This document shows positions 9,866 to 18,683 of a stretch of 64,000 bases of DNA, one piece after another (position 1 is the first letter of the stretch; each line of letters opens with the position of its first letter). The notes below the pieces were generated by a model. It was given only the letters and a program-made list of their open reading frames with translations. It ran no database searches and was not told the DNA's origin. The stretch lies in contig JAVJVX010000005.1 in assembly GCA_040220875.1 (NCBI GenBank), forward strand, positions 647,665 through 711,664, written 5' to 3'. This DNA is from Alphaproteobacteria bacterium (lineage in GTDB: Bacteria > Pseudomonadota > Alphaproteobacteria > JAVJVX01). A program made the translations under genes and the position numbers.

Positions 9866-9931
9866 GGGCAAAAAGGGAAAGGGGGCCGGGCCGGAAGGCC
9901 GGGACGGCCAGGACGGATTGTCCCGGCCCCC
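9866..9931 (-). terminator. Attenuator-like terminator between flp and cpaA
   Basis: Perfect 10-bp inverted repeat (9881-9890 with 9922-9931, GGGGGCCGGG and its complement) enclosing a GC-rich loop. On the minus strand it is followed by a T-rich tail (complement of 9871-9880, then of five A). It lies just downstream of the pilin stop and should let the pilin be made in large excess over the machine proteins, with partial read-through into cpaA. Confidence 0.7.
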
Positions 9932-9946
9932 GAAATTGCCCTGTTC

Positions 9947-10129
9947 TTACGGCGTGGTCACGGCACTGTTCAGCGTCGTGGAGACGCTGGTGAACATCGT
10001 GTCGAGCGATCCGCCCATGGCCTGAAGCGCCCCGATGGCCGCCACGGACACAAGCGCGGCGATCAGGCCGTATTCGATAGCGGTGGCCCCGGACTCGTCC
10101 CGGAGCAGGCTTTTGAAGAACGTTTTCAT
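9947..10129 (-). CDS. flp: Flp-type (type IVb) pilin
   Basis: 60 residues. A short basic leader ends at Gly14, followed by the Flp signature ATAIEYGLIAALVSVAAIG, with Glu at mature +5 and Tyr at +6; the hydrophobic helix then gives way to a short Ser/Thr-rich tail. This is the structural subunit of the pilus, processed by CpaA and polymerised by CpaF/TadBC. It is followed by a terminator and preceded by an exceptional AT-rich leader region. Confidence 0.96.
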   Translation of the reverse strand: MKTFFKSLLRDESGATAIEYGLIAALVSVAAIGALQAMGGSLDTMFTSVSTTLNSAVTTP

Positions 10130-10503
10130 CTTTCAATCCTCCGTGTGTGTTATCGCGCCCGTTTGGAGCGCCTCACGGGGAGAAGATGACAGTGGCGAAA
10201 TAAAAATGTGTTAAGGATCAAATACAGTTTTAGTAATAGTCATGTATTATAAAATAATAATCTCATATTATTATTATTAATATCAGATTCTTCCGGAATT
10301 TTTATTTTGTTTTATCGGTATTTGAGACAAATCCGCGGTCCCGCGGCGGAAGCCCGTCTTGGCCAGGGGCGGGGGTCGAGGCGCGCGGTCGGGGAGGCGC
10401 GCGCCTCGCCCGGGGCGGGCCCGCACGGGGTGAGCGTTCCCGCCGGAGGCGACATCCCGCGGGGATTTCGCGAAAATTGCCGATATTTTTTTTCGCCGGA
10501 GTC
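10130..10503 (-). promoter_or_regulatory. AT-rich promoter region of the pilin gene
   Basis: No convincing gene is present in this stretch. Bases about 10195-10320 are strikingly A/T rich (repeated ATTATT and TAATAA steps) in a chromosome where neighbouring DNA is strongly G/C rich. This is the likely pilin promoter and a candidate binding platform for an AT-preferring regulator such as a MucR/Ros-type or H-NS-like protein. No exact -35/-10 pair could be fixed. Bases 10330-10470 are very G/C rich and show nothing. Confidence 0.45.
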
Positions 10504-10533
10504 AAAAAAAACCGGGCCCTTTCGGGCCCGGTT
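10504..10533 (-). terminator. Intrinsic terminator of the Bax-inhibitor gene
   Basis: Perfect 10-bp stem, AACCGGGCCC (10510-10519) with its complement at 10524-10533, a TTTC loop, and on the minus strand a run of T read from the A tract at 10504-10511. It lies about 40 bp past the stop of the gene at 10573. Confidence 0.9.
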
Positions 10534-10572
10534 CGACAGTACATGCGCGTCCGGCGCGTCGGGGACGCCGGT

Positions 10573-11328
10573 CTAGCGGCGCTCGCCCAGAAGGCGCATC
10601 AGCATGATGAACAGGTTGATGAAATCGAGGTACAGGCTGAGCGCGCCCATCAGCGCCTTTTTGCCTTCGGTCTCGGACGAATCGCCTTCGTAGTAGACGT
10701 TCTTGATGCGCTGCGTGTCATAGGCGGTCAGCCCGGTGAACACCAGGACACCGATGACCGAAACCGCGAAATGCAGCGCCGAGCTGGCGATGAACATGTT
10801 GACCACCGAGGCGATGATGATGCCGATGAGGCCCATGAAAAGGAACGAGCCCCAGCCCGTCAGATCCTTCTTGGTCGTGTAGCCGTAAAGGCTCATGGCG
10901 GCAAAGGTGCCGGCAGTGATGAAGAACACGCGCGCGATACTGGCGCCGGTGAACTGGATGAAAATGGTCGCCAGCGACAGGCCCATCAGCACCGAAAAGC
11001 CCCAGAACACCGCCTGCGCCGTGGAAAGCTGAAGCTTGTGGATCCGGAAGCCCAGGAAAAACACCGCGCCGAGCGGGGCCAGCATCACGAGCCAGACGAG
11101 GGGTGAGCCGAACAGCGTCGCGCCGAACTGGGTCGCCCCGACGATCTGCCCCGTCGCCGGATCGGTCACGACGGCAAGCTGCGCCGTCAGATAGGCCACG
11201 ATGCCGGTGATGGCGAGGCCGCCGGTCATGTAATTGTAGACCCGCAGCATATAGGCGCGCAGACCCTCGTCGATCGCGGCCCCCGCGCGCGCCTCGGCCC
11301 CGGTGCGAAGTTCAAACCGATTGGACAT
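10573..11328 (-). CDS. Bax inhibitor-1/YccA family membrane protein
   Basis: 251 residues with seven hydrophobic segments after a short soluble N-terminus (RAYMLRVYNYMTGGLAITGIV is the usual start of the fold). The C-terminal YLDFINLFIMLMRLLG pattern is typical. Members sit in the inner membrane and are thought to be pH-sensitive ion leak channels or to interact with FtsH; the role here is not known. It stands alone, with its own terminator and a short leader containing a small CGCCCG inverted repeat. Confidence 0.93.
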   Translation of the reverse strand: MSNRFELRTGAEARAGAAIDEGLRAYMLRVYNYMTGGLAITGIVAYLTAQLAVVTDPATGQIVGATQFGATLFGSPLVWLVMLAPLGAVFFLGFRIHKLQLSTAQAVFWGFSVLMGLSLATIFIQFTGASIARVFFITAGTFAAMSLYGYTTKKDLTGWGSFLFMGLIGIIIASVVNMFIASSALHFAVSVIGVLVFTGLTAYDTQRIKNVYYEGDSSETEGKKALMGALSLYLDFINLFIMLMRLLGERR

Positions 11329-11432
11329 GTTTTCGTCTCCAGAAAATTCGCGGCGCCCGAGCGGGCGCGCGGACCTCCGCAGGATATTAGGTGCTTTGCC
11401 CGAGTTTTCAACGCCGCCAGCCTAAAATCCGC

Positions 11433-11461
11433 AAAAAACCGGCTGTATGACAGTTAGCCGG
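11433..11461 (-). terminator. Intrinsic terminator of the YbbA/YbbP-type operon
   Basis: 6-bp stem CCGGCT (11439-11444) with AGCCGG (11456-11461), 11-nt loop, followed on the minus strand by six T (from 11433-11438). It lies 23 bp beyond the permease stop. Confidence 0.7.
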
Positions 11462-11484
11462 GGGTCCCGCGGGGGGTGGCGGTC

Positions 11485-14118
11485 TCACGGATTGCGCAGG
11501 AGCGGCCCCGCCCGCGCGCCCAGCGCCCGCCAGGTCCCCGCGAAGCCCCCCAGCGCCGTCAGCAGCACGGCGGATGCGGCGGTGACCAGCAGCGCCAGCG
11601 CGTCGAAAGACCAGGGCGTCTCCATCAGCTCGGTAATGACGGCGTAGGCGGCCAACGTGCCGCCAAGAGCCGCGATCAGCGTTGTGATGAGGCCAAGGAA
11701 GGCGAACTCCATCAGAAAGCTGCCGAGAATGAATCGGCGCGGTGCCCCCACCACCTTAAGGATGACCGCATCATAGATCCGGCGCTGATGGCCGGCGGCG
11801 ATCGCGCCGGCGAGCACGAGCGCGCCCGCAAACACGGCCACGAGCGCGGTCAGGCGCACGGCCAGTGCGACATCGGCGACGATGGCGTTGGCCGCCTCCA
11901 GCGCGTCGCGTACGCGGATGGCCGAGATATTGGGAAACGCATCGGTTACGCGCCGCTCGAGACGGTCCTCCACCTCGGGGGGTGCGACGACCGTCGCAAC
12001 ATGGGTGACGGGCGCCCCGGCCAGAACGCCGGGCGAGAAGATCATGACATAGTTGAGACTGAGTGACCGCCAGTCGATCTGACGCAGATTGGCGATGGTG
12101 CCGGTAATCTCGCGCCCGAGAATATTGACCGTCAGCGTGTCGCCAACGCCCAGGGCCATGCCGCGCGCCGCCTCGACGTCGAAGCTGATAAGCGGCGCGC
12201 CCGCGTAATCGGCCGCCCACCACTCGCCGTCGACGATATCCACTTCCGCCGGCGGGCGCGCCGCCGTGGTGATGCCCCGATCGCCGCGCGTGATCCAGGC
12301 GACCTCGGGCGCAATGCTGACCTGGTCCAGCGGCACACCATCGACTGCGACAAGTCGGCCGCGCAGGTTGGGCACGTGCGCCACCTCACCGGTACCGGGG
12401 GTGGCCGACACGATTTCCGTGAACCCCTCGAGTTGATCCGGCTGGATGTCGATGAAGAAAAACGCGGGCGCGTCCTTGGGCATGCGCTGGTCGATCTCGC
12501 GCGCGAGATTGCTTTCGATCAGCGCGACCGCGACCAGGACGGTGATGCCGAGCCCGAGGGACAACACCACCCCGGGCGTTGGCGCGCCCGGCCGGTGCAG
12601 ATTGGCAATGGCGAGACGCAGGCCCGGCCGGTGACGGATCTGCATTCGCCGCGCGAGGCGGATGACACCTGCCGCCGCCAGCCGAAACATGGCGAAGGTC
12701 GCGCCCGCGCCAAGGACGAACCAGAGCGCCACCACGCGATCGACACTGGCCCAGATCGCGAGAAGGCCCAGAGCCAGAAGCAGTCCCGCCACGATAAATT
12801 GGTAGCGCCGGGGCGCGCGCCGGGGGGCCGGGTCGACAAGGCCCCGGAACAGCAGGGCGGGCGAGACCTTTTCTGCCTCGCCCAGCGGCAGGAGGGAAAA
12901 GGCGAGCGCGGTCAGCAGGCCGAAGAGGGCAGCCAGCGCCAGGGGCGCGGGATAGATTCCACCCGCCACGGGCACCGGCAGCACGTCGGCGAAAAGTCCG
13001 GCCACCGGTGGCGCCAGCGCGCCCACGGCGAGGCCGCCGGCGATGCCAAGTGCGGCCATGACGCCAATCTCGAGGAGATACGTGCGAAAGATGAGGGCGG
13101 CCGGTGCGCCGAGACACTTGAGCGTGGCGATGCTTTCGGTGCGGCTGGCGAGAAAGGCGCGGACGCCATTGGCGATCCCCACGCCTCCCACGAGCAACGC
13201 AGCCAGCCCCACCAGGGTCAGGAACTGCGCCATCCGGTCGATGAAGAACTGCACCCCCGGCAGGGCATTGCCCGAGGTCTGGATGCGCCACCAGGCATCC
13301 GGGAACCGCGTCTTCAGGTCGTCTGCCCAGATTGCGGGATCGATCCCGTCCGGCAGATCGACGCGATAGAAATAGCGCACCATGCTGCCCGGCCGGATGA
13401 GACCCGTGGCTTCGAGCCCTGGTTCCGAGATCAACAGGCGCGGGCCGAAAATACCGGGCGAGACGCCCTTATCGGGCTCGAAAGCGATTTCACCCCGAAC
13501 CTCGAACACCGCCTCGCCGAGACGCAGCCGGCTGCCCACCGACAGGTCGAGCGTGGCCATCAGGCTGGCATCAGCGAGCGCCCCCGGGATCGGGCCCGCT
13601 GCCGAAGGCCGGGGCGCAAGCGCGGCGGCGAGGTCTTGCGGGGGGACGATCTCAACCTCCCCGAAAAGCGGATAGGCGCTATCCACGGCCTTGAGTTCGA
13701 CGAGGCGACGTCCGGGTCCGCTCGCGGCATCCGGGCCCATGTCGGACCCCGGCTCGCGATCGATCTCGGCCGCACTCGCGACCGGCCCCTCGCGCCGGGC
13801 CATCGCCCGCAGCGTCGTGATCCGGCTGACCCGGCCCGCGTCTTCCAGATGGGCAAGCTGGGCCGGGGTCGCGGGCCGGTGGGTCAGGCGCAGACTGGCG
13901 TCGCCGCCCAGTATCATCCGGCCCTGATCCCTTATGCCCTGGCTCACGGCCGCGCCAAGTGACCCCACCGCGGCGACAGCGCCGACGCCCAGAATCAGCG
14001 ACAGCAGGAAGATGCGAAAGCCGCGCGTCCCGGTGCGCAATTCGCGGCGCGCGAACCGAACCGCGGCCCCGAGGCCGGGGCGCCCCGGCCTGTCCCGCTC
14101 GCCGCCGACCCCGCTCAT
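11485..14118 (-). CDS. ABC transporter permease, YbbP type
   Basis: 877 residues. Architecture is membrane helix (about 35-60), a large periplasmic MacB-like domain, then a first FtsX-like group of four helices (about 300-440), a central membrane pair, a second periplasmic domain and a final FtsX-like helix group (about 745-870). This double-FtsX form is that of YbbP, which with YbbA forms a putative exporter of lipids or hydrophobic compounds. Its start overlaps the ATPase gene stop by 4 bp. The neighbouring TesA-like esterase is divergent, as in ybbAP-tesA of enterobacteria, which supports the assignment. Confidence 0.9.
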   Translation of the reverse strand: MSGVGGERDRPGRPGLGAAVRFARRELRTGTRGFRIFLLSLILGVGAVAAVGSLGAAVSQGIRDQGRMILGGDASLRLTHRPATPAQLAHLEDAGRVSRITTLRAMARREGPVASAAEIDREPGSDMGPDAASGPGRRLVELKAVDSAYPLFGEVEIVPPQDLAAALAPRPSAAGPIPGALADASLMATLDLSVGSRLRLGEAVFEVRGEIAFEPDKGVSPGIFGPRLLISEPGLEATGLIRPGSMVRYFYRVDLPDGIDPAIWADDLKTRFPDAWWRIQTSGNALPGVQFFIDRMAQFLTLVGLAALLVGGVGIANGVRAFLASRTESIATLKCLGAPAALIFRTYLLEIGVMAALGIAGGLAVGALAPPVAGLFADVLPVPVAGGIYPAPLALAALFGLLTALAFSLLPLGEAEKVSPALLFRGLVDPAPRRAPRRYQFIVAGLLLALGLLAIWASVDRVVALWFVLGAGATFAMFRLAAAGVIRLARRMQIRHRPGLRLAIANLHRPGAPTPGVVLSLGLGITVLVAVALIESNLAREIDQRMPKDAPAFFFIDIQPDQLEGFTEIVSATPGTGEVAHVPNLRGRLVAVDGVPLDQVSIAPEVAWITRGDRGITTAARPPAEVDIVDGEWWAADYAGAPLISFDVEAARGMALGVGDTLTVNILGREITGTIANLRQIDWRSLSLNYVMIFSPGVLAGAPVTHVATVVAPPEVEDRLERRVTDAFPNISAIRVRDALEAANAIVADVALAVRLTALVAVFAGALVLAGAIAAGHQRRIYDAVILKVVGAPRRFILGSFLMEFAFLGLITTLIAALGGTLAAYAVITELMETPWSFDALALLVTAASAVLLTALGGFAGTWRALGARAGPLLRNP

Positions 14119-14858
14119 GGCGCGCCGCCGTCAATGCCCGGGGCCGGGGCAAGGCGGCCGTCCACCAGACCCACCAGGTGATCGCAGCGGGCCGCCAGCG
14201 CCTGGTCATGGGTGATCAGCACCAGCGTGGTGCCCACCTCGGCGCTGAGCTCGAACAGAAGGTCCATGATCTGCGCCCCCGTCTCGCCATCGAGATTGCC
14301 CGTCGGCTCATCGGCGAGGAGCAGGCCGGGCTCGACCGAGAGCGCGCGGGCGACCGCGACGCGCTGCTGCTCGCCGCCCGAGAGCTGGGCCGGATAATGA
14401 CCGAGCCTGTGGGCGAGACCGACACGGCCGAGCGCGGTTTCGGCGCGGTCGAAAGCGTCCCGGTGGGCCGAAAGCTCGAGCGGTACAGTCACGTTTTCGA
14501 GCGCCGTCATCGTCGGCACCAGATGAAAGCCCTGAAAGACGATGCCGACATGATCGCGGCGGAAAAGCGCGAGAGAATCCTCGTCCATTTGCGTGAGATC
14601 GTGACCGGCCACGTTGACGGCCCCGCTGCTCGGCCGCTCGAGACCCGCCATGACCATCATCAGGGTCGATTTGCCCGAACCCGAGGGGCCGGTGGTGCCA
14701 ACATGGCTGCCGGGCCGGATATCCAGAGTGATGCCGCGCAGAATATTGACCAGCCCGGCCTGGCTCGGCAGGCTCAGACGGACGTCGCGCAATTCCACGA
14801 TAGGCGCGGACGCGCGCGCGCCCTCGGTCGTCTTCTTGGAAACGGGCATATCGGGCAT
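14115..14858 (-). CDS. ABC transporter ATP-binding protein, YbbA type
   Basis: About 247 residues from the ATG at 14858; a longer frame from 14966 would run into the promoter of the divergent esterase, so the shorter start is chosen. Walker A GPSGSGKST, Q-loop region HVGIVFQGFHLVPTMTALENV, signature LSGGEQQRVAVARAL, Walker B LLLADEPTGNLD and the H-loop LVLITHD are all present. This is the LolD/MacB subfamily that pairs with FtsX-type permeases, here the adjacent 11485-14118 product. Confidence 0.93.
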   Translation of the reverse strand: MPDMPVSKKTTEGARASAPIVELRDVRLSLPSQAGLVNILRGITLDIRPGSHVGTTGPSGSGKSTLMMVMAGLERPSSGAVNVAGHDLTQMDEDSLALFRRDHVGIVFQGFHLVPTMTALENVTVPLELSAHRDAFDRAETALGRVGLAHRLGHYPAQLSGGEQQRVAVARALSVEPGLLLADEPTGNLDGETGAQIMDLLFELSAEVGTTLVLITHDQALAARCDHLVGLVDGRLAPAPGIDGGAP

Positions 14859-14920
14859 ATATGGAAACTTCCGTTGAGGGTCACGAATCGGGCCGGGCAG
14901 CCTAGCCCGGAAGGATACAT

Positions 14921-15733
14921 ATGCAGATGCCCTTATGGCCAAGTTTAGGCAGATTTTGTCCGGCACCCGCCAGCCGGGCCGTCCACAGGATACGGGCGCG
15001 CGCCGCGCGGTGGATCAGACCCCGCCGGATCGGAAAGATCGCGGGCCTCGTCCTCGTCGCCCTCTGGCTCGCCCTGCCCGGCCCGGCGCCGGCCGCGGCG
15101 GAGCCCGGTGCGGCAGCGCAGGCCGGACCCATTACCCTGCTGGCCTTCGGCGACAGCCTGACCGCCGGCTATGGTCTTCCGGTCGAGGACTCCTTCCCGG
15201 CCCGGCTCGAGACGGCGCTTCGCGAAAAGGGTATCGAGGCCCGTGTCCTCAACGCCGGGGTTTCCGGGGACACCACGGCCGGAGGCCTGGCCCGGCTCGA
15301 CTGGTCGCTCGCCCAGAAACCCGACGCCGTGATCCTCGAGCTCGGGGCCAATGACGGACTGCGCGGCTTTGAGCCCGAGACGACCCACGACAACCTCGGC
15401 GCCATTCTGGAAAAACTCGCCGGGCGCGATATCGCCGTTCTTCTGACCGGGATGCGCGCGCCCCCCAATTACGGCGAGGAATACGCGATCGCCTTCAACG
15501 GCGTTTACGAGCGGCTCAGCCGCGCCTTCGATGTCCTCTATTATCCGTTCTTCCTGGAAGGGGTCGCCGGCGATCCGGCACTCAATCAGGATGACGGCAT
15601 CCATCCCAACCGGGCAGGCGTGGACGTGATCGTCTCGAACATTCTGCCCCATGTCCGCCGGCTTATCGCCCATGTCCGCGCGGCCGACGCGACGGCGCCG
15701 AAACCGGCGGCCGCGGCCGATGCCGGCAACTGA
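14921..15733 (+). CDS. tesA: GDSL-type arylesterase / lysophospholipase, TesA-like
   Basis: 270 residues. A GGAAGGA lies 6 bases before the ATG at 14921. A long basic N-terminus leads into a signal segment (LVLVALWLALPGPAPAAA), then the SGNH fold: block I FGDSLTAGYGL (catalytic Ser), block III ELGANDGLRG (Asn) and block V DDGIHPNRAG (Asp and His). Periplasmic esterase, thioesterase or lysophospholipase activity is expected. It is divergent from the YbbA/YbbP-type ABC genes. The extra-long basic start could instead be replaced by an internal start. Confidence 0.9.
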   Translation: MQMPLWPSLGRFCPAPASRAVHRIRARAARWIRPRRIGKIAGLVLVALWLALPGPAPAAAEPGAAAQAGPITLLAFGDSLTAGYGLPVEDSFPARLETALREKGIEARVLNAGVSGDTTAGGLARLDWSLAQKPDAVILELGANDGLRGFEPETTHDNLGAILEKLAGRDIAVLLTGMRAPPNYGEEYAIAFNGVYERLSRAFDVLYYPFFLEGVAGDPALNQDDGIHPNRAGVDVIVSNILPHVRRLIAHVRAADATAPKPAAAADAGN

Positions 15734-15868
15734 AGGACCACGCGCAAGACCGGGCCGTCAGCGCTGCCCGGTTTCCAGAGGCGCCGGTTTTCGCTAAAAC
15801 CGGTCCGGGCCAGGCTCCCGGCCATCCCCGCAACCATCCCCGCAACCATCCGCGTATAAAGGAACCTC

Positions 15869-16909
15869 ATGCAAACCCGTCCCCTTGGCTGGTCAGGCCT
15901 GGAAGTGAGCGACATCTGCCTCGGCACCATGACGTTCGGCCAGCAGAACAGCGAGGCCGACGGACACGCGCAGATGGATTACGCGCTGGATCACGGCGTC
16001 AATTTCATCGACACGGCAGAGATGTATTCGGTCCCGGCCCGTGCCGAGACCTATGGCCGGACCGAGGAAATCGTCGGCACATGGCTCGCTGCGCGGCGGA
16101 ACCGGGACAGGATCATTCTGGCCACCAAGGTGGCAGGGCCCACGGCGATGCACTGGATCCGCGACAATCGGGCGGACCTCGACCGTCGCAACATCATCGC
16201 CGCGCTCGATGCCAGCCTGAAGCGGCTCAGAACCGATTATGTCGATCTTTATCAGCTGCACTGGCCGAGCCGGCCGACCAACTGTTTCGGCAAGCTGGGT
16301 TACGTGCATCAGCCCGACGCCCATGCGGTCCCGATCGAGGAATCCCACGAGACGCTGGCAGAGCTGGTCAAGGCAGGCAAGATCCGCCATTTCGGCCTGT
16401 CCAATGAGACGCCCTGGGGGCTGGCGGCCTTTTTGCGCCTGGCCGAGTCCCGCGGCTGGCCGCGGCCCGTCTCGATCCAGAACCCCTACAGCCTGGTGAA
16501 CCGGACCTTCGAGGTGGGGCTGGCGGAAATGGCGATCCGCGAGGAATGCGGGCTTCTCGGCTATTCACCGCTCGGCTTCGGCACGCTCTCGGGCAAATAT
16601 CTCCGTGACCAGCATCCGGCGGACAGTCGCCTGACCCTGTTCGGCGACAAGTTTCCCCGCTACCAGAAGCCGCTCGTGGGCCGGGCGGTCGAGGAATACG
16701 TGGCGCTGGCCGAATCCCGCGGTCTCGACCCGGCGCAGATGGCGATCGCCTTCGCCTGCCACCAGCCCTTCATGACATCGGTCATCATCGGGGCCACCCG
16801 CGCCGATCAGCTTGCAGCCGATATTGCGGCGGCCGACATCATCCTCCCGCCCGATCTCCTGGAGGAGATCGAGAAAATCCACGCCAGGATTCCAAATCCG
16901 GCCCCATAA
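15869..16909 (+). CDS. tas: NADP(H)-dependent aldo-keto reductase, Tas-like
   Basis: 346 residues with a close resemblance to E. coli Tas over its length: start LGTMTFGQQNSEADGHAQMDYA, then FIDTAEMYSVP (catalytic Asp and Tyr), ATKVAGP (Lys), LYQLHWPSRPTNCFGKLGY (His), and IQNPYSLVNRTFEVGLAE. The 8-strand TIM-barrel reductase probably acts on small aldehydes or ketones; substrate is unknown. Just upstream (15825-15855) there is a short CCCGCAACCAT repeat. Confidence 0.93.
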   Translation: MQTRPLGWSGLEVSDICLGTMTFGQQNSEADGHAQMDYALDHGVNFIDTAEMYSVPARAETYGRTEEIVGTWLAARRNRDRIILATKVAGPTAMHWIRDNRADLDRRNIIAALDASLKRLRTDYVDLYQLHWPSRPTNCFGKLGYVHQPDAHAVPIEESHETLAELVKAGKIRHFGLSNETPWGLAAFLRLAESRGWPRPVSIQNPYSLVNRTFEVGLAEMAIREECGLLGYSPLGFGTLSGKYLRDQHPADSRLTLFGDKFPRYQKPLVGRAVEEYVALAESRGLDPAQMAIAFACHQPFMTSVIIGATRADQLAADIAAADIILPPDLLEEIEKIHARIPNPAP

Positions 16910-16970
16910 CCGTCAAATTTCGGATATACTGTAGGGGCTCACGGGTGAACGGCTATATCTGGGGGTCTCC

Positions 16971-17549
16971 ATGGTTCGTCTGTTTGTCGGTCTCGAATTC
17001 GACGCAGATGTGCAGGCCCGACTGGCGACACTGACTGGTGGTGTGCCGGGGGCACGCTGGGTCCAGCCACCCAATTTCCACCTGACACTTCGCTTCGTGG
17101 GCGAGATCGGCCACGACACGATGGACGACCTCGATACCATGCTGGCCGGCATCGCCGCCCCCGCCTTCGATCTGTCCCTGATGCGGACCGGCTACTTCGG
17201 ATCGCCCGAAAGCCCGCGCATGCTCTGGATCGGGACCGACCGCAATTCGGCGCTCGCTCATCTCCAGTCCAAGATCGAGTCCGCGATCGTCCGGGCGGGG
17301 CTGCCGCCGGAACCGCGCAAATTCATCCCCCATGTCACGCTCGCCCGGCTGCGTCATGCCTCGGGCCATGACGTCACCAAATTCATGGCCGAGCGCAACC
17401 TGTTCCGGATTGACGAAATTCCGGTGCGGCGGTTTACCCTGTTCTCGAGTTTCCTCGCCCATTCAGGAGCCATTCACACGCCCGAGGCGCATTACGAACT
17501 TGACGATCCCGTCTGGGCCGGCGCGTTCGCCGCCGCCCATCGCGCCTGA
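16971..17549 (+). CDS. thpR: RNA 2',3'-cyclic phosphodiesterase (ThpR/LigT)
   Basis: 192 residues with both H-x-T-L motifs of the 2H phosphoesterase family: FHLTLRFVGE (about residue 44) and FIPHVTLARL (about 124). Family enzymes open 2',3'-cyclic phosphates on RNA ends and can catalyse 2'-5' ligation in reverse. Single gene, downstream of the Tas-like reductase on the same strand. Confidence 0.93.
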   Translation: MVRLFVGLEFDADVQARLATLTGGVPGARWVQPPNFHLTLRFVGEIGHDTMDDLDTMLAGIAAPAFDLSLMRTGYFGSPESPRMLWIGTDRNSALAHLQSKIESAIVRAGLPPEPRKFIPHVTLARLRHASGHDVTKFMAERNLFRIDEIPVRRFTLFSSFLAHSGAIHTPEAHYELDDPVWAGAFAAAHRA

Positions 17550-17647
17550 CGTCCCTGCGGGAGAGCATCCGCTGGCACCCTGGCAGTCATGCGAGATATC
17601 GTGATCCTTGACGGTCCCATCGAACCCCTGTTGGCGGGAACACGGTC

Positions 17648-18265
17648 GTGACGGCTCCCGATCCGGCCGCAGCCAGGCTCGAAACGCTTCTCGGCCAAAT
17701 TCGCGCCTGCCGGATTTGCGCCGCGCATCTCCCGCTCGGCCCCCGGCCCGTCCTGCGCGCGGCCCCGTCGGCCCGGATCGCCATTGTCGGCCAGGCCCCC
17801 GGCACGCGCGTGCATGAAACGGGCATCCCGTGGGACGATGCCTCGGGCAAGCGACTGCGGGACTGGCTCGATCTCGACGACGAGGTCTTTTACGACGACC
17901 GCCGGATCGCGATCACGCCCATGGGTTTCTGCTATCCCGGCCGTCTGCCGCAGGGCGGCGACCGGCCGCCCCGGCCCGAATGCGCATCGACCTGGCACGC
18001 GGAACTGCGACGCCACCTTCCACGCCTCGAACTGACTCTCCTTGTCGGCAGCTATGCGCAGAAATTTTATCTTGGCCGCGACGCCCGGCGCACGATGGGA
18101 GAGACGGTGCGTCACTGGCACGATTGCGGGCCGACATTTTTTCCGATGCCTCATCCAAGCTGGCGCGTCACCAACTGGCTGAAGCAGAACCCCTGGTTCG
18201 AGCGCGAGGCGGTACCCGTCCTGCGCCAGCGTGTGCGGGACATCCTGGCAGGTTGGCACGCTTAG
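17648..18265 (+). CDS. Uracil-DNA glycosylase family protein
   Basis: 205 residues from a GTG start at 17648. Cys-rich beginning (RACRICAAHLP) then RIAIVGQAPGTRVHETGIPWDD, the water-activating GQAPG-type motif, and a late MPHPSWRVTNWLKQN that corresponds to the HPS leucine-loop motif of the superfamily. It belongs to the broad UDG fold group; whether it excises uracil or has another base-handling role is not clear. Its TAG overlaps the converging metallopeptidase stop by 4 bp. Confidence 0.85.
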   Translation: MTAPDPAAARLETLLGQIRACRICAAHLPLGPRPVLRAAPSARIAIVGQAPGTRVHETGIPWDDASGKRLRDWLDLDDEVFYDDRRIAITPMGFCYPGRLPQGGDRPPRPECASTWHAELRRHLPRLELTLLVGSYAQKFYLGRDARRTMGETVRHWHDCGPTFFPMPHPSWRVTNWLKQNPWFEREAVPVLRQRVRDILAGWHA

Positions 18266-18672
18266 CCGCCGTCATCGGTACTGTCCTCGATCGCGGCCAT
18301 GTCCGCGTCGCTGAAGCCGAAGTGATGGCCGATTTCGTGGATCAGCACGTGGCGCAGCACCTGCGCAAAGGCTTCGCCCGTCTCGGCGCAATAGGCCTCG
18401 ATGGGCACGAGATAAAGAAACACCATGTCGACATCGAGCGGCACATCGAGCGTCGATTTGCGGTCGAGTGACACGCCCCGGTAGAGGCCCAGCAACTCGT
18501 ACGGGCTTTCGAGTCCGAAATCGGCCGTTGTTTCCTCGTCGGGGAAATCGACGACGCGGATGGCCACGCCCGATGCCGCGTCCCGCAACAGCGGGGGCAG
18601 GGTGCGGAAAATCTCGTCCGCCAGCGCCTCTGCCTCAGCCGCTTTCTGGTCGCTTGCACGCTTTTCCCGCAC
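18262..18672 (-). CDS. Zincin-like metallopeptidase family protein (DUF1025 type)
   Basis: 136 residues. The HEIGHHFGFSDADM motif near residue 112 gives the two zinc histidines and catalytic Glu, followed by an Asp-rich end; the upstream region holds ELLGLYRGVSL, characteristic of this small acidic zincin family common in alphaproteobacteria and actinobacteria. Cytoplasmic, no signal peptide. Substrate unknown. It may be cotranscribed with the EamA permease 11 bp upstream of it on the same strand. Confidence 0.88.
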   Translation of the reverse strand: MREKRASDQKAAEAEALADEIFRTLPPLLRDAASGVAIRVVDFPDEETTADFGLESPYELLGLYRGVSLDRKSTLDVPLDVDMVFLYLVPIEAYCAETGEAFAQVLRHVLIHEIGHHFGFSDADMAAIEDSTDDGG

Positions 18673-18683
18673 CGCCCTCTCCC

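Noticed and set aside
12376-13962. 528-residue open frame opposite the ABC permease
   Set aside because: It is a shadow of the high-GC coding strand: composition is Arg/Gly/His-rich with no domain, and the opposite strand clearly encodes the permease.
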